In this document: positions 55,809-64,000 of the stretch, piece after piece
Layout: each line of letters begins with the position of its first letter
How positions within the stretch are numbered: position 1 is the stretch's first letter
From: Dryococelus australis
Taxonomy: Eukaryota; Arthropoda; Insecta; Phasmatodea; Phasmatidae
Direction of reading: 5' to 3'
Assembly (NCBI GenBank): GCA_029891345.1
Contig: CM057002.1
Span: 67,722,590 to 67,786,589, forward strand
Length of the DNA stretch: 64,000 bases
Program-made: the position numbers and the translations under genes
The notes under the pieces: generated by a model
What the model was told of the DNA's origin: nothing
What the model saw: the letters and a program-made list of their open reading frames with translations, nothing else
The model's database searches: none

Positions 55809-57297
55809 GTAAGAAATGAGCGGCAACATGTAACAAATATGCCTACACATTGGGCAGTCAATTATTTGTATAAAGAAATGATAGGAATGTTAAACAGGCA
55901 CAATTCATAGGCGATGTTAAAGCCCCGACGTTGGGAAAGCCAATTATTTCTGTAATGGGGTGTGTTAGGAAACTGATTAACTTTGCAGAAATTTATATAT
56001 ATATATATAGTCAAAATTAGATGTGTGCATGTGGAAATCAGCACAAATCATAGCAATATGTACCACTTCTTTCCCATGTCATGATCAGGAAAATTGATTA
56101 TTATACACAGACTATTATATATTGCAGAAAAAAGAAATACTTATTATTAACATAATACAAGGAAACACTTTGAAGAAAGCTTATGAAAATATAATTAAAG
56201 GAATAATGGAAAATCTCATTTTATACTTACGTGCAACAACTTTAGTCCCTTTTTAACAGAAGAAATCTGATATTTAAATATACTACTGTCACTTGTCAAA
56301 GGAAAATATGTTATTTAAAAAAAATTTAATCTGTGACAAAGTAAACAATTGGTTTCCCAAAAATAATCACACAATAGCTCTGATAAATTACCAAACATAT
56401 TATTTGACTACTAAAATTTACTGAAGGATATTCCGAATATTCTTATGAGGGCAAACAGGCTTAGTTCATCAGTGGAGCTTAAGAAACGTTTAAATTCGCT
56501 CATGGCAATTTAAAACCACTAACTCGGGCCACTGGACTTACATATTATTAAATTCCACTTACAACTTCATAGCAATGTGTTGAATGACAAAATAGTAAAG
56601 AAAAACCTCACTTGAAGAGTTCTGCAGATATTAATGCACAATAGCTGATATGCCAAACTGTCTCAGAACACCAACAGGGAAATTCATAATGAATAATCCT
56701 CCTGCAGGTAGATATTCTCCGGTGTGTTTAGCAGCGATACTTAATACTGCTTAGCCTCAATACTGAAACATCTACATTAAATTCATTTAACATCAGACGC
56801 ATTAGTCATACATGCCACTCCTGCATGGAGGTCATTTGTTTCTTCTTTAGAATCTTTTTATACAACATAAATTTTTCAGTAAAGTCCTTCCTAACAAACA
56901 AAAACACGTCTGCACTGTTACATTCCAAAACCACTAAATTTGTTTTCTGCTGGGCACACTTTCATATATCTCTTACCAATTAGAAAAAGATAACATAGTA
57001 TTTAAACACTAATTTCCATCGTTAAAAATTATGCAGCTAAACTCTCAACCTATTAGTGTGTGGATAAAAGTAGCAGTATTGTGTTTGACATAGTTAACAT
57101 TGACTGATTTAAATAAATTTCAACATGTGAAAATACCTGTTAATTAATATGACATGTAAAAGTATTTAAATTAAAACATTCAATTTAATTTAATAACATA
57201 TTTTCACAATATTTAAATAACCATAACTGGTGTGTGTAAAAATTTAGAAATAATAAAGTGTCATGCGGAGATTCCCTGTAAGGAAACTCCTACACGG
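55809..57297. other. Long AT-rich stretch, no gene seen
   Basis: Short (AT)n at 55,995-56,009. No frames above 60 codons from about 56,045 to 57,230 and no recognised repeat. Confidence 0.6.
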
Positions 57298-57452
57298 CGA
57301 GGTCGCTCCCGGATTTTCACACGTAGGAATCGTCGGCGCGTTTTATCGGGGATCTCCAGCCACTGCATTCCGGCGCTGCTCCATACTCACCTCGTTTCAC
57401 CTTCATCGGCTCTCAAGCTCTCAATGTTAAGAGCCGCCCAAATTTATCCATT
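57298..57452 (+). mobile_element. SINE-1, head mostly missing
   Basis: Starts at 'cgaggtcgctcccggatttt', so only the end of the head is kept. The body block is shortened around 57,335-57,355. The tail 'catcggctctcaagctctca' and 'agagccgcccaaattt' is intact. Confidence 0.88.
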
Positions 57453-58145
57453 AAACCTGGCTGTACCCTAGTTCATAATTCGTGCGCGCAGAATGTACAG
57501 TTGTGAGTATGCAGCTGCACACCTCGAGACAGTTCACTAGTCCCAACAACGTCACAGAGGGACTAGACCAGTACTCTCACTGCATATGCTGCTTGCCTCA
57601 CCTTATTTTTGTGGCATTCATTATAAAACAATCATATTTAAACACAAAACTTAAAAAGCAACACACGAATTACCACATTTGCTAAGTAATGAGACAAGTA
57701 AGAACGGCCACATGGCAGATGACGTCAGGTATTCGGCTCTACGTTCCACACTACACGCAGTATTATTGCATTTAATACTTGCTCATCATACATTAGTTTT
57801 TATTTCTTTGAGACTATAACTAGAGACAGGCAGGTAAATATCGCGTTTGAAACGACCTGTAGGTTTATACTCCACAGACTTGAGTATCGGCGAGCCGCAG
57901 CATCGTGATCGTAGTTTGCTGCCTGAGTGTGTAGCCAGTTCGTCCTCGGACCAGGTTGCTACGTCCTGTAGCACTAACCAGAGAGTCACAAGGGAGTTAA
58001 ACTTAACTTAACATCTCGTTCTTAATGACAGCATTATCAACAGAGTATAAGTATTTGTTGAATGACTTAAAATGAACAGGAGTTATTTTATAAGAAAAAA
58101 TATTTTTATATAAGCAACGACTGGGTGCAATACAAGAAGGTATAT
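57453..58145. other. No gene seen
   Basis: Frames up to 67 codons, unrecognised. Confidence 0.5.
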
Positions 58146-58490
58146 TTATTACCATGGCCGTCTTCACCTGAGATCTCCGCCCCAAATGGCCCTGCCGCCA
58201 TGGTCGTCTTCACCTAGGAGCTTCACCCCAACTTGCCCGGCTGCCATGGCCATCTTGACCTAGGAGCTCCACCCCAAAATTCCCGGCCACCATGGCCTTT
58301 TTGACCTTAAATATCAGACCCAAATGCCCGGACAACATGGTCGTTTTGACCTAGAGGCTCCGCCCCGAATTGCCCAGTTGACATGTACGTCTTGACCTAG
58401 GAGCTCCTCCCCAAATTGTCCTGCCGGCATGGGCGTCTTGACATAGGCGCTCTGCCCGATCTTGACCAGCCACTATGGCCGCTTTTCCCA
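58146..58490. repeat. 46-bp GC-rich minisatellite, 8 units
   Basis: The word CCATGG or its variants marks each unit at 58,152, 58,198, 58,244, 58,290, 58,335, 58,381, 58,427 and 58,473. The unit runs 'gccatggccgtcttgaccta' then 'ggagctccgccccaaattgc'. It is GC-rich in an AT-rich neighbourhood, with the palindromes CCATGG, CCTAGG and GAGCTC in the unit. Confidence 0.96.
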
Positions 58491-60582
58491 GAGGAGTGCA
58501 GGAGAACGACGTATTATTTCCACATACCACGTGTAACGTTTCCCTGACCACTGAACCAAGTTAATTTATAAAAGTATTTCCAATACAAGGAAAGGGGGGA
58601 ACGTACATCAGAGAGTCGGGCGTAGCTTATGATATCATTAACTAACCGGGGTTCATAAAAAAACAACTCTTTATTAATATGAATATTTATATAAGTGCAA
58701 ATAGGAATGATAAAGAACATTACACAGATTGCTAAGTACACACAATACCCGATTGATAGTTATACACAAGCGACTCGGTGCTGTTAAGTCACAATACTGG
58801 AATAATATCAAGTCCCTAGTATTGACAATTATTAATAATTATTCTTAAGGGGGATTTGGAGGGGTCTCAAAGTTTGACTTGCGACCTAACTGCTTGCACG
58901 AGGCATTCTGACCAATATCACAGAAGAGGACCTGGAATTTCCTCCAAGCTTCGATGTCTTGATGATCTTGTTGCCATATCCTGTTACTAACGCAGTGTCG
59001 GTGTCAGGCCTCTGGTGTCGGTGTGAATCTTCGGAAGAAAAATGTTTAGGCCAGGGAGGGGGGACATCATTCCTGGACTTATATACGCTGTGCGCACTCA
59101 GTAGTTCAGTTTGATGTTTCACAAGCATTCAATATCCATAGTGCATCGTACCTTAACATGTACTATCGTGTGCGGCTCTCCGCTGGCCGTTACAAAAAGT
59201 AGGGCATCTGATTCACGTAGTTGAAAGTCATTTCGCAAGAACTTGCGGAAGTACGGGGGTCGTGAACAGTAAACGTTTTAGACGTGCTGTACGTAGCGGA
59301 GTGGTGGAGAATTTGAGGAAAATGAGACGCCCCACCCCCTGAACATCCTTCTCCAGGCGATACGGGCTTCGGTGCTTGTTTCCTTACAGGTCTGTTATTG
59401 GCTCAGAGTTCACTTGGGTGGGTGTGCCTAGAATTGCAAACACAACAGAAATGTACTCCACATGTGTTTAACATCTAGCTTGTCCTAGGATGAATTCACG
59501 GTATTTTTCCTACACTTACCTATACCACTTTGAATTTAGTACCGATATACTGACAATAAAGTGATGACAGCAGTGAGTGGCCTATAGTCACGCACGATTG
59601 CATGACCATCAGCTATGTTGGTCTCCCACTAACAGTCGCCCTATTGGCCCACTAAACACCGGACACACTCACTACACTGTACAACCCTCGTTACTGATGA
59701 CTGGAAGTGTCCCAGTCAGGCGTCCTTTCCTACCTACAATATTATGCTGTCGCATACGAGGACACCTGAGGTGCGTATCTGAGTTCTTCAAGGGTGGAGG
59801 TCTTAAAAAAAAAAAAATATAAGAAATAAATTTGATTTCTAATTTAATCCCTTTGCTATAATCTACACCATTAATTAGCTGTGTCCACTTTTACTCTTTT
59901 TATTTAAAAGTGAGCGCAATATTTAACGTCAATTACACTCTAGTTAACGTCCTTCTTAATTATATCTGTTGGTTATAGTCAATTAACTCATACTCATTAT
60001 CAACACGTCTTCAGTCTATCTAATGACATCATTTATAATGTATTTCACTCACGCATCTAGTCTAATAGTCCAGCCTGTCAGCCACACACTTCACTGCTTG
60101 ATACTCGCAGTCGCAGACTTCCCCTCCGCTGGTAGCCGCTCGTTCTTCTATCGCTGGGAACTCAACCACTCATTCGTTCATCAACTCTTAACACAAACTC
60201 GCGACCCGAAGGCCTGTGGCGGTATTCATACTCTAAGGCGACCATCTGGAAGGTTCACCGCAACCCGAGACGTGCTGAGAGAATGAGCTCAGTAACCCAG
60301 AGATTTTTTCAGATATCGGCTCAAAACAATACGACCAGAGACCTCGGTGCGCGTGCTGTAATTCGAAACCCGTCATTGCCTGGCATTCCTCTGCCGTCGC
60401 TATCGAATAACGACTCTTTCTATCCTCTTATCTCGCTCGCACTGGTCGAAACGCCGAGGGCGTAACAATGCGATTCATCCTATTTATTTGAGCAGTTTAC
60501 ATTTCCAGTAACGAAGGCGCATTATTCCGCTTGAGAGAACCTTATGAAAACGGATGGCTAAGAAATGTTTATTCGCCCATCT
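58491..60582. other. No gene seen
   Basis: No recognised repeat. Frames up to 87 codons (60,023-60,286) and a poly-A run near 59,807. Nothing to support a gene. Confidence 0.5.
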
Positions 60583-60596
60583 CTTCAGTTAATGAG

Positions 60597-60846
60597 CGAA
60601 TGAGTGAAGACGTAAGGGCGGTCTCTTAACAGCGAGGTATTGAGAGCTGATGAGGGCGATTGAAGTGAATATGGAGCAGCGCCAGAAAGAAGGGGCGCAG
60701 GAAACGGGAGATCCCTGAGAAAACCTGCCAACCAACGGCATCGTCCAGCACGATTCCCACTTGAAAATCCGGTGACCCGGCCGGAGAGTGAACCCAGTCC
60801 ACCTTGGTGGGAGGCGACCGTGTTAATCGCTCAACCAACATGGCCA
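60597..60846 (-). mobile_element. SINE-1, full length, with 14-bp duplication
   Basis: Minus-strand SINE-1 (250 bp) flanked by the perfect direct repeat CTTCAGTTAATGAG at 60,583-60,596 and 60,847-60,860. The head is somewhat decayed ('tggccatgttggttgagcga' on the minus strand), while body and tail are complete. Confidence 0.97.
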
Positions 60847-60860
60847 CTTCAGTTAATGAG

Positions 60861-61254
60861 AATGTCGTAATGTTATGGCAAACGCCATACAACTCAGTTA
60901 AATTCAGACGACGCAGTATTACGTCGTAGGCGCTCACTCTGGCTTGTGAAAACGATTAAGAGTTACAGGCAGATAAATAATAACTATTTTTCGCTGGAGG
61001 GTGGAGTGCAAATGCCGTGAGGTGTGGTGTTCACGAAAACGGTCACGTGCGCGCAGGCGATGTGGGATTACGGGCGTTATCTTCGACCTAGATCGCAGCA
61101 CTGTCGCGACATTCCTGCTGCACGAAGGCCAGCTGTTGAGGGAGGGCGAGGTTTTTCTGCAAGAGCACGTCTTGCGAAACTGCCGTCGTCTCTCACAACT
61201 GCATGGCTGAGCCACACCACACTTCACAATGTAGTCCATTCGTGCAGATTGCTT
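60861..61254. other. No supported gene; GC-rich centre
   Basis: Overlapping frames on both strands (61,001-61,335 plus, 60,934-61,260 minus), up to 108 codons. None recognised, and neither strand is preferred. Confidence 0.4.
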
Positions 61255-61650
61255 ACACATTTACTGAAGCGATGCCAAAGTTCTACTTCCGGTGTATTCC
61301 TCCGCTTCATGCAAACAAAGCCTAATCTAGGCTAGAAAAGTATACTAAAGGGACAACGCACTATATCCGTGCACGCTTAGTTTAATAATATTTTGCATAA
61401 GAACTATTCCTTAATAAGCATTACCAACATACCTACCCCCCCCCCCGTGTTTACTTATATTATCTACAAATAAATTATTATATACTATATGTCAAACAAA
61501 GGTAAAATCTAATTAACACAAAAACAATATACTTGTATGTTAACAAAAGTATAAAACGCGTGTGATACGTGACGTACTTACTAAACGATCAAACACGTCA
61601 TGCATGGCGATATTTTTCAAATGCTCACTCAAAGAAATAGTTCGAAAATA
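61255..61650 (-). mobile_element. MITE family X, 3' part inverted
   Basis: On the minus strand: 'catgaagcggaggaatacac', 'gtagaactttggcatcgctt' at the low-coordinate end, with 'gttgtccctttagtatactt', 'taataaggaatagttcttat' and 'cgccatgcatgacgtgttt' in family order. A poly-C run sits at about 61,436-61,446. Confidence 0.82.
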
Positions 61651-62199
61651 TGCCTCACTAGTTAATACGCATATTAAGAAAGAATGGGTAGTAAAGTATT
61701 TACCCATACATCCATAGCAGCGTTCCTACATTTGCTCAGTAAACAGCAGAATGTATATGGAAGTTACCGATTATGGTTTTTGTAGCATTACTAAAAATGC
61801 TTGTATTTGTAGCCTGATGAACGGTCGTATTTCCATACAGTGTTTAGGTTAAAAACTTCCATTACAGTTTAGAAAGTTTACTAGAACATTTTTTACAGTG
61901 TTGATTCCAAAAATGTGGGGGAACCGTGGGCAGACTATAGAGAGGTGGCGAGTAAGTTACCCCGCGCTGATAGCTGGACGATGTTGCGCCATGTTGGCTC
62001 GCCCATGACGTCATCTTTCTGCCGTGTGCTGCTGGAACTCGTGTCACAAGCGGCAATATCACTCTGTATTGTTATAGGGACCCCCGCCCCACCCCGGGCC
62101 ATCATTGTATTATTAGTTTCTCTAGCTGGTTTATATTTTGAAAAAAGAATATTTCGAAATGTGCAGAAATATTTTCGCGAAATTCTGGTGCCCCTAGTG
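61651..62199. other. No gene seen
   Basis: Overlapping frames on both strands at 61,862-62,265; none recognised. Confidence 0.45.
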
Positions 62200-62333
62200 A
62201 GTGAAGAGAAAGAGATTTCGACGGCTCTCAACATCGAGGCCTTGAGAGCCGATGAAGGTGATTGAGGTGAGAATGGAGCAGCGCCGGAATGAAAGTTGCG
62301 AGCTGGCTAACCGCTCAGCCACCGTGGCCCCTA
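62200..62333 (-). mobile_element. SINE-1 with central deletion
   Basis: The tail half (62,205-62,298) joins directly to the head ('gcgagctggctaaccgctca', 62,299-62,333). About 110 bp of the body are lost, including the 'ccgggcgatgcc' block and the B-box region. Confidence 0.9.
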
Positions 62334-62631
62334 TAGGGTCAGTCAACTAAATACTTTGTTGGAAGTCTGAGAGATTTTGTTTATTCGAGCGCGTATTTGG
62401 TTAGATGAAACAAGTGCACTTTTTGTTTTTCGAGTTTTGTTTATTCAATGAAATATTTTGTTAGGAGTACTAAATATATTTTTGTAAATATACACAAAAT
62501 GATTTTGTACTCTGGAACAAACTTTCTCTCAGAGAGCCAAAATTAAACCGCTAACTTTATACGTATCTGTTCATTGAGTCTGTGAGCAGGTTGCGAAGAA
62601 GAAGGAAGGAGGTGGGGGGGGGGGGGGGTGT

Positions 62632-62872
62632 CCAGCGCTCGCCTCTGGCCAAGGCGAACCGGGTTCAATCCCCGGCCGGGTCACTCCCGGATTTTCACAA
62701 GTGGAAATCGTGCCGGACTATGTCGTTGGTCGGTCGGTTGTCTCGGGGAGTTCCCGTTTCCCCCGCCCTTTCATTCCGGCTCTTCTCCATACCCACCTCA
62801 ATCAGTTTCGTCGGCTTTCAAGATTTCGATGTTAAGAGTCGTCCAAATCTCTTCACTCACTCACTGACTATG
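62632..62872 (+). mobile_element. SINE-1, near full length behind a poly-G run
   Basis: From 'ctcgcctctggccaaggcga' with an intact-looking B box (GGTTCAATCCC). The body has the well-preserved 'gtcactcccggattttcaca' and 'ggaaatcgtgccggactatg', followed by the tail. The first part of the head, with the A box, is replaced by a G run (about 62,615-62,629). Confidence 0.92.
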
Positions 62873-63699
62873 TAATAGTTTGGTCACTTAAGTTTGTTTG
62901 GAATTTCTGCCACAATTAAGATAGTAACCGTGTTTGTTAGTGCGTTTGTTGATGCTTTACTCGATCATTCACCGTGTTCATGACCATGTACACACTGCAT
63001 ATGAGTTATTCTTATGAACTGTGCTGTATTCAGCGAGGCATCAATGCCCAATCATTTGAGAGACCTCCTTATGGCTAATCTGATTGGTAGAATTGTCCAG
63101 TCCGTAGCTCGTGTATACAAATGGGTCAGGCTCAGGACTCGAGAAAACTGTCCAATGAACGTAGAGCGAAAAAAGTTTTTTTTTAAATTTAACCAATTAA
63201 ATATTATAATTAGGGTTAAACAAATAAGAACAGCAAAATAATTTGTTTTCAACTACTAATTATTTTATTGCCCTGTACAAAAAATTAATTTGGTTGCGAA
63301 AAACCTGTTTCTCACTGCACAAGCCACGTTTCAGACACACTTAATGTCATGATACTTTGGCATTTAGTCAACGACTTACTCGTCACGTAGTAGAAGACTC
63401 TCAGACAACAATTAAAATGCAACAAAATATATTGAAAATCTATCTCTCCCTCTTCATACCAACAACTAAGGTAGCAAGCAGTCATTTGTCGGTTAACCGC
63501 TTGACGTACAGATTAGTTTTCAGTTTCATTTGTTGCAAAAGAAGACATTTTCGGTGGGAAAAGTACTTGCGGATTTCTTGTAACAAGTGACACTTTGAAA
63601 GTATGGAAAGAGTTTCAGTAAATCCACGGCTCAGTAAACAACCAATTATAAGATATTTGACGTGTAAGCGGTAACCAATAATATTACTCAGGGACAGCG
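62873..63699. other. No gene seen
   Basis: AT-rich; frames up to 77 codons. The last 100 bp weakly resemble 53,156-53,255. Confidence 0.5.
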
Positions 63700-63995
63700 T
63701 TTTTCGCGAAAATATTTATGGCCATGCTAGATTTCAATATCCTACGTCCACAGCTACAACTTCCTTTTGGTTATAGGCCGCGTCGTCTACCTGAGAAGAC
63801 ATGTGGCTATTTGACTGGGCCAATCGTAATAAAGTTCTGGGATACCGAACGTCCTTGGTTCGCAGACAGACACTTGAGGCACGTGAAATTTTAAATCATC
63901 CAACCACGAAAGTGCATATGAACAAAACTGGTTTGGAGTACAACTGGTCGTGAAATATATCCGCAAGAAACACCTGTCCTAAGGTTTGGTACTTG
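63700..63995 (+). mobile_element. MITE family Y, complete-looking copy near the window end
   Basis: The left end 'tttttcgcgaaaatatttat' and the inverse of the right region 'cgtgaaatatatccgcaaga' are imperfect inverted repeats. The interior has 'gagaagacatgtggctattt', 'gactgggccaatcgtaataa' and 'aaccacgaaagtgcatatga'. This copy shows 'atcatccaaccacgaaag' continuous where the 46.97-kb copy is interrupted. Confidence 0.78.
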
Positions 63996-64000
63996 TATAG

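Noticed and set aside
199-62875. Many frames ending in a GRRVFSGISRF-like peptide (199-552, 3,782-4,039, 27,080-27,370, 29,561-29,917, 60,626-60,937, 62,582-62,875)
   Set aside because: All are readings of SINE-1 copies, in both orientations and in several frames. They are not members of a protein family.

Overview
This window looks like non-coding, repeat-dominated nuclear DNA of an insect. It is AT-rich. Open frames are short (the longest ATG/alternative-start frame is about 155 codons) and overlap on both strands. There are no operons or prokaryotic signals, and much of the sequence is tRNA-derived SINE, TIR-bearing MITE, non-LTR retrotransposon remnant and minisatellite. The SINE copies translate into a recurring peptide of the type GRRVFSGISRF. 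I associate that peptide, from memory and without a search, with spurious predicted proteins of stick insects (Phasmatodea, e.g. Dryococelus). A second SINE type (6.32 kb) resembles SINEs common in orthopteroid insects. A polyneopteran, probably a phasmid, is my best inference.

Layout. 0-15 kb: scattered SINE and MITE copies, a GC-rich short-repeat island (1.35-1.81 kb), an E-box/CRE cluster (9.33-9.39 kb) and a 43-bp minisatellite (13.3-13.87 kb). 15.0-23.6 kb: one 8.57-kb array of a diverged 32-bp satellite, roughly 268 units, with rare variants recurring at exact multiples of 32 bp. 23.6-35 kb: SINEs, MITEs, CCAAT-rich repeats and a dead non-LTR retrotransposon 3' end (29.22-30.90 kb) with a SINE inserted in its reverse transcriptase and a 14-bp target duplication. 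35-39 kb: a run of unrelated minisatellites (10, 38, about 16 and 47 bp). 38.7-45.3 kb: a 6.5-kb interval bounded by two inverted copies of a roughly 380-bp repeat. 45.4-50 kb: an unrecognised coding-like frame (46.1-46.65 kb) and a 1.37-kb Harbinger-like element splitting an older MITE. 50-64 kb: more MITEs, including one with a mariner transposase C-terminus remnant, three short tandem arrays (22, 80 and 46 bp) and six SINE copies.

No host protein-coding gene, rRNA, genuine tRNA gene or CRISPR array can be called with confidence. Only a few frames are worth testing as exons: 46.09-46.65 kb minus, 9.89-10.16 kb plus, 25.79-26.06 kb minus and 34.15-34.30 kb plus. The main biology visible is mobile-element history. 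Nested insertions give relative ages, several MITE families share related termini and TA targets, and tandem arrays have repeatedly expanded. MITE, SINE and satellite family labels (A, X, Y, Z, D, SINE-1 etc.) are local names used only here.
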